DNA of 64,000 nt, taken from contig ML677374.1 in assembly GCA_007922305.1 (NCBI GenBank), positions 8,370,094-8,434,093 of the forward strand, read 5' to 3'. Positions 1 to 11,304 of this stretch are shown here, in pieces (the stretch's first letter is position 1; each line of letters opens with the position of its first letter). The notes under the pieces were generated by a model, which had not been told where the DNA came from, searched no databases, and saw nothing but the letters and a program-made list of their open reading frames with translations. Both the position numbers and the translations under genes were made by a program. This DNA is from Dermatemys mawii (taxonomy: Eukaryota > Chordata > Testudines > Dermatemydidae).

Positions 1-3000
1 GTAACATAATTGTCAGTTTCTAGCAGGACTTCCACTTTTTAAATAAAGTGACCTGTGATTTACTAGGGCTATTGGAATCTCTTATAGGAAAATCCTCATT
101 TACCCTTAAGGTGAACATAGTATAAATTGGATCAAGGATGCTGTCATAAGTTTTCTGGCACTCCTGTTAAATGTACTACAATTTTCTAAAAGCAGTGTGC
201 TTAAATAAACTTAATTACTTTTTTCATGCTAGATATAAAATGTTTGAGATGTGCAACATCAGTTTAAATTGAACCGTGCACTTTTTTAGGAGTGGAGGGG
301 GCAGGAGGAGGGAGAATATGAAAATAAGCCTTTGTGTTTAGCAGTGCTTTGTATGAATTAGGTTAAGGCAACGTCAGGCCAAATCTTGGGCAAATAATTT
401 TTTGAAAAACAACCATTGAAGTAAAAATGGGATAAACTGAAATGTGAATGGCTAAATCATTGTTCCTAGTGTGAATTAGAATAAATGGCTGTTTTGTATG
501 CTAGAAAAAAGCCTACAGTGTGCCCTTTGCCTATATTCTGTTTAAATTAGTCAATCCCAGAAAGCTGGTTGAGGAAACCTTGTTACAGGACTATGATTCT
601 TGGGTAATATGCAATATTTTAAATGTATCAGTGAATAAATAGGGTAACTAAATGAACAAGAATGAAGACAAAATGGGTGGATTTTAAGAGAGGGCTTGAA
701 TTTCAGAAATAAGCATTTCTTTCTTGGCATATAAATGGCTTGTTCCTCCAAGTTCAGATAAAGTATTTGCAAAACCAGTGTTTCTAAAAAGATGAACTTT
801 CAACGCTGCTGAGGATGTTGAGCAAGCTGTTTCCCAGGCAGCTCAGGGAACACTTTTTCCTTTAGCAACAAAGACAGTGCCACTTGTAACACAAGATTCA
901 CAATCTAAACTGTCCCTTAAACTCTCTAGGAGATTCTCTTTAAGCTCTACTTTTGTAAGTGTTAGGATACCTAAAATCTTATTTTTAACTAATCTTTCAT
1001 TTAAAAAAAACAAGAGTATCAAACTATTGATTGCCTGAGTAGATAACTGAACCTAATTCAGTTAAATGTGAGTAGTTGAATATGTAACAGGATGCACTCT
1101 TTTAAAGTTACCTTATTTTCTAGTTTTTACCAGCTATTATTTGATAAATTATATATTCCGTTTTGTACCATTTCTTGTTATTCAGGGCCATTTCCAGAGC
1201 TAATCTTGGCATTGGATTTCTTTATGGAAGCAGCTTAGTTTAATATGTTGAGTCCAAGACGCAATGTGGCTGTAAAAATATTTCATAGGTAAAGTCTGTC
1301 AAGCTAAGTATTTAAAATTATAACAAGTCAAAATATTAGTGTATTTTAAGTTGATGTTGCAATTTTTATCACAAACATTCTGTTTGACTTTGACTTTTTC
1401 TCCTTAGAAATTTAGTTCTCCAAGTTTTTTGTGAACTTCAGTGTGAAGTTGAATCTGTAGAAACTTTCTTTATAGCTTTTGATTATTTGGCTTGGCCTAG
1501 CCTGCCAATATCTGAGAGATCTGCTGGATAACAAGACTCCTATTAATACCCTGCAGTTTTCCACGATGGAATTTGCATACATTTTGGATCTGAAAAATTA
1601 ATTGTCCTTCAAAGCTAACTTAGGTTAAGGAATGTGCTAGTACTGTATTCCTGTTGTGTTTGGTATAATTCTGACTGCTGAATCTCAGGTCATATCCAAA
1701 AAGTTGTGTGGCCATAGCTACAGCAACAGAGGCTTTCTTTTTATTACAGCTCACTGTATGTGGAAATCCTTATTGGCTATTAAAATATAGAGGTATTGTA
1801 CAGTTTAGTTTAATCCAGGAGTTCTTAGGTCGAGTTGTGAGTTTTTACTGGCTCTTGGAAAATAAATGTACTGCACAGTTTACTGTTTAATCCAGGGACT
1901 CGTAGGTAGAGCTATGTGAATAACTAATTTTTCATTTTGATATGAGGAATTCTTTTGGGTCAATCTGTGGTCATTGGTTCTAAAACTGCATCCACATGAT
2001 TTCTTCCTAAACATGCTCATGAGTTGCTGGTGGTTATTGTAATTAAAAAAATTGTTTACCAATAATTTTGATCACTGGTTCAATTTTTATCTCGTTAGTA
2101 AATACTGGGCACACTTCCTGTGGGAAGGAACTATGCTTTATTTGTGTCAAAACATGAACAAAAGTCTTGGGTAAAGTTTCTTACTATATTTTTCTCTCTG
2201 TGGACCGTTCCATTGAGTGCAGCTGGTCTTTGAGGCAGCATTGGTGAAAGAGACAAAGTAAAGTCTCTGCCATCTGCACTATAGGCAGTAGCTATGCAAT
2301 CCATGAAGACTTCGGCAACATTACGTCCCCCCACTCCCCCCAGTTCCCATCTGTTGAGTGCATGTCTGTTTGTTTGTGGTGTTAATTTTGTCCCTAATTT
2401 TCAGATCTCTGTCTGCTTCACGTGTGAATGCAAATCTTGATGAGAGCAGGTGGAAAAACAGTCCCCAAAAGAGTCACCCTGGAAATATTGTGCCCCTCTT
2501 TGAGGGGGTTACATTTTTTAGTGCAGAAAAATAGTGTTATATTGCACTGCCCATAGCTTTACATTATGGGTTTAAAAACTTATTTTGTCCTCCTAGCATT
2601 TACAGAATTTGACTTCTTTGATACACATTTGACACAAGCCTATTTTGCTGAACTCGGAAAATTTCTAATATAAAGTTTTTGCAAATGTTTGTATTCAGCA
2701 TTTTTTCAGATTAAACATTGAATGGGACCTCTTTGAAATGGTTACTAAATATTTTAAAGAGAAATTGACTAAATTTCAAGGTGACAATTTCCCAAAATGA
2801 GTTTAAAAGTAGTTTGCCTACTTCACCTAAACTTCAATATCTTTGCTTGCTTGCTTATTTATTTATTTATTTTGGTGAGCTGGTAATCACTTCGCTATTC
2901 TTAAATATTTTCTTTTTGTTGTTGATATGGGAAAGATCCTTATTTCCTATACACTGCTCCATCTAACAGACATAGTCAAGTAAGTTGACACTACCGAGGA

Positions 3001-3170
3001 CAGCGACATTGTTAAAATTAATAAACTGCTATCAAATGCATGATGTAAACAAACAATAGAAAAATACTTAGTTATTTTTAAGTTGGAGTCCCTTTGTAAA
3101 TTCAGTTGGGAAGAAATTAACACAGGGAATCACTAGGGAATTCACTTTCATACATTGATTACTTAGCTCT

Positions 3171-3451
3171 GGTCTACACTGTGGGGTATTGATCTAAGAT
3201 ATGCATCTTGAGCTACGAGAATAGCGTACTGAAGTCGGCTTACTTACATTGACTTACCGTGACGTTTTCACGACAGTGAATCGACTGCTGCTGCTCCGCC
3301 GTTGACTCTGCTTGTGCCTCTCGTGGCAGTGGAGTACCATAGTTGACAGGAGAGCACTCTGGGATCAATTTATTACATCTAGACTAGATGCAATAAATCG
3401 ACCCCCAATAGATTGATCTCTACCTGCTGATCTGGCGGGTAGTGTAGAACC
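3171..3451 (+). mobile_element. MITE copy 1, GGTCTACACT-type termini
   Basis: This segment begins GGTCTACACT and ends with AGTGTAGAACC, imperfect inverted termini. The interior is related to the copies at 6505-6667 and 6912-7186: all share a block reading GATCTGGCGGGTAGTG or a variant at the right end and an internal snap-back of the type GACTAGATGCAATAAATCGA. No coding capacity is visible. I recognise the family from memory as abundant in turtle genomes; the superfamily is not clear because no clean target-site duplication could be read. Confidence 0.75.
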
Positions 3452-4210
3452 GTCCTTAGTGGCAGCGAAGGTCAAGACACACAACAGCCTTCTCAGCAAT
3501 GTTGGCAGGTTCTTCAAGAGGAGCGGATGCTCCAGACCTAAGGACCTCAGCCCTTGCTATCTCATACTCATTAGCAGAGTACTATTGCACCTGTATGGAG
3601 TTGATCAGCATACACCAAACTTCTTGTCATGCAACTCAAGAATGCGTGTTATCCCAGGAACACTCCGACTGACTCATCTTTCATGCCTTCCAGTTCTGAG
3701 CCACATTGCTCCTCCTTACGTTAGAAAGGAGATTGTAGCTGGCAAGCTGCTTGAGAACACATGCCAACCCAAACTTGCCCCTGTTCAGCGACCTTTTTAG
3801 CCCACCAGCTACATGTCTTTCATCATGACACCCACTGTGATTGAGGCTGCCATGCCAACACGTGACAGTGGAGTCCCTCTTGTGGGAAGACTGGTGCTTA
3901 GCATCTACCACCAGTCAGTTCCTTATCACAAACCCTATTGCTTGCCCGCCTGACTTTGACCTACCCATGTTGTCAGAGGCCCTTCTTAACCAATTCCAGA
4001 CTGGGCAATGTCTCTGTACAACCAACCAGTTGGGGTTTTGGAGGTAATCCATACTGCAGCTGCAGCACAGATCAAACGGTGGTGGCCATTGTCAAGGAGT
4101 GCCCGCTAATCAAATTCAGCAGCAGGCTCCGAGAACCATACTTGGCTGATGAGAATGCTATTGTTTGGCTCGGCGAATAAGCAAATGCTAAATAAATAAA
4201 TAACTTAGTG
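3452..4210 (+). pseudogene. Degraded non-LTR retrotransposon, 3' end of ORF2
   Basis: Three overlapping reading frames (3459-3800, 3841-4047, 3938-4180) together resemble the C-terminal part of a jockey/L2-like reverse-transcriptase polyprotein. Recognisable pieces are a block around PVLSHIAPPYVRK, then LLNQFQTGQC, a CSC zinc-knuckle-like stretch with KECPL, and a terminal LADENAIVWLGE before the stop at 4178-4180. The frame changes show at least two frameshifts, and the histidine expected between the cysteine pairs is missing. A short TAAA microsatellite (about 4187-4202) follows the stop, as expected of a non-LTR 3' tail. The copy is dead. Clade assignment is uncertain. Confidence 0.7.
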
Positions 4211-6504
4211 GGAATGATAAGGGAAGAGAATATCTCAATAAACTTCGGTTGTCTTTCACAATATATTTTGTAACATGAATTTATAGCATTGTATTCTACA
4301 ATTATTAGATGCACAGAGGTTGAGAGTTTGTGGAAGATAACTGAGTCATATAAGCAAGCTGCGTACAAATGTTTTTATAATGGATCAGCTTGTGAACTTC
4401 TCAGTCATAATACTGAGCACTTGCTCATATGACTAGTTCCAGTAACATTAGAATGACATACATGAATAAAAGTTCTCTAGTGTAAGTAAGGAATTTACAA
4501 TATGGCTGTAAATAGCTTGAGCCAGACATTTCACCCTAAATGTAAACTGCTGATATTACAGATATATTTTTCCTTTAACATGTACAGTATAATATGAAAT
4601 CCTAAAGATGATGCAAGTAAGATGTGTTGTTTTGAATTCTCATAGTTATTAAAGACCTGTTTACATACTAGGCCTTCATGAACCCTCTGTGAGGCTGTAT
4701 TTACTTATTTAATTTTTTTCCAATACTGATATTTTTCTTAGGTTATTTTTAGCTTAAATTCTCTTAGTCTCTTATCTGTCTCCAGCTACACTTGATGCTT
4801 AATAAGTGAGACCTTTGCAGACTTCTGTAGTGGCAGGAAAGTGCACCCCACTGATTCTGGACTGAGTGATGGATAGATTCCCTGCCTGCTGTTCACTTTA
4901 CTGCTAGATTCACCTAGGATGCAATATTCTAACAAAGCAGAGCAGGGAATTGAAGTGTGTTCTTCTGAGAACAGCAGTAAGTAAAGCTGCCTTTCTAGCT
5001 ATTCTCTCAATTAGCTCCTAGGAGACTTTCATGCTTTAGCTAGTTTCTCTTGGGAATTTGTGACCTGATAACATATTACTATAAATAATTATTTTGCCAG
5101 TATCAAAGTATGTACTGTATACCAACGGCAAGTGACACTTTTTGGCATCTCTATTAGATGCTGTAAATAGCAGCTGTTTTCAGGCAAGCTGCTGGTGCTT
5201 TTTTTTTTTTTTTTTTGGCTTGCAGTCTTGTTACTTCCGATCTTCATGACTCCAGTGGTTAGTTTCATGCTGCTCCCTGAAGTGAAATTAACAATGAGTG
5301 GTGCAGAGCTCACCAGGAGAGGTGGGGGTGTAGAGAGCAGTGTGAAATTAACTTGCAGTTATTTTGGGGGGGATCAAGTTGATAGATATTCTGGTGATTA
5401 TTGGTTGTATTGTGGGGGTATGATCAGGAAAAGCTAGTTCCTTTATACGTATACTATAGTGATCCATTTCACTCATTTGATACCCCACACTCTGGAACAG
5501 GATAGTCAGGAAAAGGCTACTGGGTAAAACCTAATTTTGGAAGGAACAGACCTTCAAAAAACAAGATGAGAGCAGAGATCACTTTAGATCCTGCTTATTC
5601 AGCCATGATGGAGTTGATAAGTGTATTTGACTGACACCTCATAAATGTGCATAATCAGATTTAGAAATTTGTGATAGTCATTGTAAACTAGACTAGACCA
5701 TTTTATGGCTTGATCACCAACCTTGTCTTCACAAGCCCCTTTCCTAGGAAATCTTCCACTGTTGCTATTGAGCAGCAACCACCAGTTGCAATAATATGTA
5801 AGTAACAAGCATAAGTGTAAATAGGAGCTGGCATTCACTGACACTTCTTTTTCACTGTCATCTAAACATGCAGAGGCCTTTTTCTTGCTGTTAAATAGGT
5901 ATTACCACAGTGTAAGTGTTAAAGTATCATGGTGGCATGAGTAACTACTCTATTGTTAAAGTTGAGGGTTTTTTATATGTGAAGAAAGGATTCGACTGTG
6001 TAGGAAAAATACGCATACTCTCCAGAATTACAGCACTGACTCGTTGAATGCATCATGAAATTTCTGAGGATTCACAATTATAGTTTTTTAATTTGAGGGG
6101 AACTGATGTGTTGGTGAATGTGGAAAGGATGACTGAGAACTTGGAGTGTGTGGGTAAGTAAGGATGTATGGAAAACTGAACTCTTACGCGCTCTCTACTT
6201 TTTTGTTGCTCAAAGTGGTATAAAATAGTCAAAACTGCTCAGTGAATCTGACCCTACTTTTCAGTTTCTATTTGTGTGTGCTCGTGTGTATTTTGTATAA
6301 CATGAATTTCATTAGAAGATTGATAATGCAAATCATCATCATTATTAGATATCACATTCTTCTTGTTTCTTGTTCATTGTTCATGTAATAAATGCTTTAT
6401 TTAATAAGTACTTTGAGATGGATTTAAGGTTGAGTATGTATGAATAATTCAGGTTGAAAAATATTACATGGATGTTGTAACTATCCACAAAATAAGCATC
6501 AGTG

Positions 6505-6667
6505 TAGCTGAAGTCACACTATCTTAGTTTGACTTACCTGATGGTCCCCACGGTGGCAAGTTGGTAGGGAGCACATTCGGGGATCGATTTATCACATCTA
6601 GAAGAGACACTAGAAATTGATCCCGGATACATCGAGTGCTATCCGCCGATCCAGCGGGTAGTGTAGC
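6505..6667 (+). mobile_element. MITE copy 2, 5'-truncated, GGTCTACACT family
   Basis: This holds the right-hand half of the family seen at 3171-3451 and 6912-7186. It includes GGGGATCGATTTATC, a snap-back segment, and a right end CCAGCGGGTAGTGTAG. The left terminus is missing or too diverged to place. It sits about 85 bp left of the inverted Penelope-like tail. Confidence 0.6.
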
Positions 6668-6750
6668 CGTATCCTGAGTTTCTTCAGCAGTGAGATGGCA
6701 AATAGGAACCAACCCCAGAGACAGAAGCTGCATTTTCCATCTTCGGAAGC

Positions 6751-6911
6751 GACAGAGTCCTTTGGCACCTTTAAAGACCAACAAAAGTATTGAAGCATAA
6801 GCTTTCATGGGCTAATACCCACTTCGTCGGATGGAAGTGGGTATTAGCCTATGAAAGCTTATGCTTCAATACTTTTGTTGGCCGTTAAGGTGCCACAGGA
6901 CTCTCTGGGCT
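6751..6911. mobile_element. Head-to-head Penelope-like element tails (74-bp inverted repeat)
   Basis: Left arm 6752-6825 and right arm 6834-6907 are near-perfect inverted copies around an 8-bp spacer. Each carries the conserved block AAGTGGGTATTAGCC, then GAAAGCTTATGC, then AAGGTGCCA and AGGACTCT. I recognise this as the 3'-terminal region of reptile Penelope-like retroelements. The right arm is interrupted by the MITE at 6912-7186 and continues at 7187-7235. The arrangement could fold into a long cruciform or hairpin. Confidence 0.7.
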
Positions 6912-7186
6912 GGTCTACACTAGAGGGAGGGGTTGACTGGAGATACGCAACTTCAGCTGCATGAATAACGTAGTTGAAGTTGGCGTATCTTCAGCCGACT
7001 TACCTGCCGTCCTCATGGTGGCGATGTGCTCCCCCATCGACTCCAGCTTGCGCCTCACGGCAAGCTGGAGTTGCAGAGTTGACAGGGGCGCTGTTGGCAG
7101 TCGATTTCTCGTGTCTTAACGAGACGCGATAAATCAATCGCCAAAAGATCGATCGCTACCCGCTGATCTGGCAGGTAGTGAAGACC
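6912..7186 (+). mobile_element. MITE copy 3, full length, nested in a Penelope-like tail
   Basis: It starts GGTCTACACT and ends AGTGAAGACC, giving imperfect inverted termini. The interior has a hairpin, with CAACTTCAGCTGCATGAATA and later GTAGTTGAAGTTG as partners, and a second snap-back around CGAGACGCGATAAATC. At 275 bp it is the most complete of the three copies. It splits the element tail: AGGACTCTCTG lies just left and GCAAATCCAGACTAAC just right, two blocks that are adjacent at the uninterrupted site 21432-21509. Confidence 0.75.
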
Positions 7187-7235
7187 TTTGTCTCCTCTGC
7201 AAATCCAGACTAACATGGCTACCTCTCTGATTCTT
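7187..7235 (+). mobile_element. Distal end of Penelope-like tail, separated by MITE insertion
   Basis: The segment contains GCAAATCCAGACTAACATGG followed by CTACCTCTCTGAT. The same terminal motif, with one or two changes, ends the short copy at 21432-21509, so it is the 3' end of the right arm at 6834-6911. Confidence 0.65.
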
Positions 7236-8309
7236 TCTATCTTTGCTGTTCTTTTCTCCTCTTTTGTGTTTTGTCTTTTAGTAAATGGGATTGGACCTCA
7301 GCAGCAGGAACAGCCCCTTCCAACTAATTTCTTCTCTTTTCCCCAAAATGACAATTATTACCATCTTTGATACCATATAAAATACTGCTAAAATGAGGAT
7401 GGAAGAGAGGGTTCTTTTAAAAAAAAAATTCTCCAGCTAGCGGGAAAAGCAACAAGGAATGTTGTTAAAAAGTAAAGCTTTACTTCCAATTTCGAAGGCT
7501 TTACCTGATTTTCCTTTTCTATATGTTAATAAAAGGTTACAATTTTTATCGGTGTGTTTTGCCGTGGTACTAAGACCAGGATCTCTGAATACCAAACCTT
7601 GAACTTAGCTTGAAACTGTTTAATGTTGGGCAGTGACAGGGTCATGTTCACACCTTTGAATATTTGGGCCTGTCTAGTCCATCTAAATTAATGCAACACA
7701 ACTTTACCAGTAAAATGAAGTTTCATTTATGGTTTTGTGTAAAAATCAAATATACATGATGGTTTATATAACGTGTTTAATGACCCAATCTAATGTTATT
7801 AAAGCACTTAATACTAAAAATAAATTATGGTGTAAAGTTTAATGTAGAAAGTAACTGGTCACTAAGCCACCAGCTCTCTCTCATGAAGAGGGTCATTTTT
7901 ACTGGAGATAAGGGAAGCTGCCTTCAGAGCTGTTTTATTATCTTTACAGCCTGAGATTCATTAGCTAATACAGATGGGATAACCAGTATGTCTCAGCACC
8001 AGAAGACTCAGCACAGCAAGCCTTTCAGCAACAAAGAAAATAAAAGCATTCCTGTGTAACAGGCTTCAGCACTTATCTCTGTTCTCTGGTACTGTTTGTG
8101 CTGAACCAAAGCAGCTGCTCCTCTGAGTTAAGAGAGAACAAACTCAACATGGTGTGAAATTACTGCACTACCATTCACATTCATTAGAGTTATATTGTTA
8201 CCAGCTACAAGCATGACCGGTCTTTGCATGAATAATAAAATGAAATGCTACTTTGTGAGTTTTACCTTAGAACACTGACAAGGCACAACACTAACCTTGA
8301 AACCATATA

Positions 8310-8708
8310 CAAGAACCTCAGAGTGACCAGTGCCTCTAGAATGAAGGTTGTTCGTAATTCTGAAATGTTTGTAACTCTGAACAAAACATTATGGTGGTTC
8401 TTTCAAAAGTTTACCACCGAAGATTTACTTAATACAGCTTTGAAACTTTACTACTCAGAAGAAAAATGCTGTTTTTAACCATCTTAATTTAAATGAAACA
8501 AGCAAAGAAACAGTTTCCTTACCTTGTCAAATCTTTTTTAAAACTTTACCTTTATTTTTTTAATTGTTTATGTTTACCATAGTATTGTCATGTATTTGCA
8601 TTTTTTGGTCTCTGCTGCTGCCTGATTGCTTACTTCTGGTTCCAAGTGAGGTGTTTGGTTTATCAGTCAGTTTATAACTCTGGTGTTTATAACTCTGAGG
8701 TTCTACTG
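8310..8708. mobile_element. Tigger/pogo-like MITE, about 399 bp
   Basis: Inverted termini AAGAACCTCAGAGT on the left and ACTCTGAGGTTCT on the right, each bordered by TA (8308-8309 and 8709-8710), fit a Tc1/mariner-superfamily element. Internal subterminal repeats of the type TAACTCTGGTGTTTATAACT support this. The 77-residue ORF starting at 8245 runs into the element and is not a gene. Confidence 0.75.
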
Positions 8709-9573
8709 TATAGTATCACCACATCGGGGTTAATTTTACAGCAGCTACCCTGTCCAGTGTTGGAAGAGGGTTTATAGCTATGAGACTTGGAAAATTGCAG
8801 GTTTGAAGCATGCAGAAGAAAACATGGTTAATAGGTGTGGTATTAAAAAGAGCAGTTTCCTGGTGTGTATTCCTATAATTTTTTCTGCTGTCAAAATATG
8901 CAGCACCTAATTGATTTCAGATAGTCTTTTCATATGGGAAGCAAATCCATGACACTAAATAGGTTCTTCTCCTCATGTTCAATTAGAAATGACCTAATGA
9001 AAGACCAGAGGCTCTCAGCTCTTATTTACTCCTCTAGCAGAGAGATGTTTCATTTCAGACACAACTTTTCAGTCTGTCTCCAGTTTGAGTATTTTGTGAG
9101 TGCTACGGATATGAGATTGCAAGAGACTTAAGAATGGCTGCAAATGCTCCATATGCATAGTTTTTCAAAAACTGCTTTTACCTTTGTGCAGTCCAATTGT
9201 CATTAACCTGAAAGCCAAAGGAACTTCAAAACTCTTTCCAAGAGCTTAATAAAACACCTGGAGAGTGACAAGACATTTATTAGCTTTCTATTTAATTTTA
9301 CAGTCCAAGGGGGCTCTCACTGGTCTTGTGAAGTAACTCTTGAAAATTGTGGGTATTTGCCTTGTTTAGACAAGGCCAAACACGTAATGCAATTTTGCTT
9401 TATGAAATTTCACAATCTTAAAATGATCTGAGGTATCCAAGTTGATTCTAGCATGGTGCATGAATTACAGTACATAACATGTGTCTGCAAGAGTTGCTTG
9501 GTAATTAGTGTACTTTTTGTGAACCAATAGTATCCAACTTTTTTACACCTAAAATAACTTTTTAGATCCTGGG

Positions 9574-9783
9574 TTGCCCTTCTCCATCCCCAAAGCCCTG
9601 CCTTGCTCACTCCATTCCCCCCTCCTCATTGCTCACTCTCCCCCACCCTCACTCACTCAGTGGGCTGGAGCAGCGTGTTGGGGTTCGGGAGGGAGTGGGG
9701 GGTTGAGGGGTTTGCAGTGTGGGAGGGGGCTCTGGGATAAGCCTGGGACAGGGGGTTGGGATGCAGGAGGAGATGAGGGGTGA
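9574..9783. repeat. GC-rich, strand-skewed interspersed repeat
   Basis: A C-rich half (CCCCCCTCCTCATTGCTCAC and similar) is followed by a G-rich half (GGAGGGAGTGGGGGGTTGAG and similar) inside an AT-rich intron. I recall similar sequence as dispersed copies in turtle genomes but cannot name the family. ORFs on both strands here are composition artefacts. Confidence 0.5.
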
Positions 9784-10999
9784 AGTTTGTGGCCAAAGTT
9801 CTCATTTTAAGTAGCACAAGATTTCCCAGAAGAGAAATTAGCCTCATTACTTTTGCTTTTGGGCACCAAATCTCATGCATATTAACATGTTTTTTATACT
9901 AACTAGCTCATTTAGAAATGTGGTGCATCTTAATCCCATTTTTAAAGGATCAGATTAATGAAAAAGATTGATGAACAAACATGACATTGCTGCACGTCTG
10001 TAGGTATTCCATCCTGTCTTCCTTGCAGAAGTTACTGTGGCCAAGGAATAACAACAAATATTAGGATTGTATATTGTAGCAAATACTTTGTTTTAAAGCG
10101 AGCCAGTTTATAAAGTGATAATATTAATGTAGCCAAGGTTGTGAATTGAGTGGCTAGAGGTTGTGGTAGGCATGTAGCAAAACTGAAGTTTGTTTTGTTA
10201 CAAGTACTTTCAGCCCCAAGTCATCCTAACAATTTTTGTTTTACTATCACATATTCCTATTTTTAAAACATTTCTTCCCCATGTTGTTGTGACAATCGGG
10301 AAGCTTACCTTAAAGAGAAAAAGTGATAAAGTATGTGGTGTGCTGTCCATTGCATGAAAAAACAAACTGAAAAACTCGAGAATTATTTTCTCTCATAATT
10401 GTTTTCCAACGAAGTTAATATGTCCCTTTAGACATACAGATTCATGTTTGTGACTAGGTTACTAATATTGAATTATTTAAGGATATGACCTAAACCTAGA
10501 AATATGTGTGTGTATGGAACTGTTTATAGGTTATCTATAAAAGTTTTTGATAGTTAATAGTAAGATTTTTTTAGGTAAAAGGAAATGTACGGAAGCTGTT
10601 GAAACTACAGTTGTTTCCTTCAGTGAAATCTGACTGCAGACAACTCATCTTTAGATTGCATCCTTGTTTTATGACACCAATCCAAGTCTTCCCTCTACTT
10701 CGCAGGATGGAAAAAAGTGACCCAAGACAATTTGTCCGTAGCCTATTTACAGATTAATCCCATTCTGATTATAGCACTAATTCAGTGCAGATCATATGAC
10801 TGGAAACTGTAGAAACATGTTTTTGAGAGAGAGCTTACACGCTGTCTTGATGTAGATCAGTGATTATTGCTGCTGTTCCAGTTACTCTGTAAGAACCCTT
10901 CAAATCAACTTCAAGAAAGACAGTATTTTCTTTAGTTTATCCAAGTATTTGTATGGACCAATAATGAAGCTGAATTTTGTTTGCCTTTATTCACTGTAA

Positions 11000-11304
11000 C
11001 AGGGGTAGACAACCTATGGCATGGATGCCGAAGGCGGCACTTGAGCTGATTTTCAGTCGCGCTTGTACTGCTGGGTCCTGGCCACCAGTCTTGGAGGCTC
11101 TGCATTTTAATTTAATTTTAAATGATGCTTAAACATTTTAAAAACCTTATTTACTTTACAAACAACAATAGTTTATTTATATATTAAAGACTTAGAAAGA
11201 GAGCTTCTAAAAACCTTAAAATGTATTACTGGCACGCGAAACCTTAAATTAGAGTGAATAAATGAAGACTCAGCACACCGCTTCTGAAAGGTTGCCGACC
11301 CCTG
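11000..11304. mobile_element. hAT-type MITE, copy A
   Basis: Terminal inverted repeats CAGGGGTAGACAACCT and AGGTTGCCGACCCCTG (one G nearer the interior) bound a 305-bp AT-rich element. It is flanked by an 8-bp target-site duplication with one mismatch: CACTGTAA at 10992-10999 and CACTATAA at 11305-11312. The 8-bp duplication and CAGGG termini are typical of hAT transposons. A second copy is at 27561-27865. Confidence 0.88.

Noticed and set aside
6524..6808. 94- and 62-codon - strand ORFs
   Set aside because: They span MITE and Penelope-like tail sequence and match no protein.
8245..8478. 77-codon + strand ORF
   Set aside because: It begins outside and runs through a Tigger-like MITE; the coding look is due to the element's composition.
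9574..9880. Gly-rich and Pro-rich ORFs on opposite strands
   Set aside because: Artefact of a strand-skewed G-rich/C-rich repeat.
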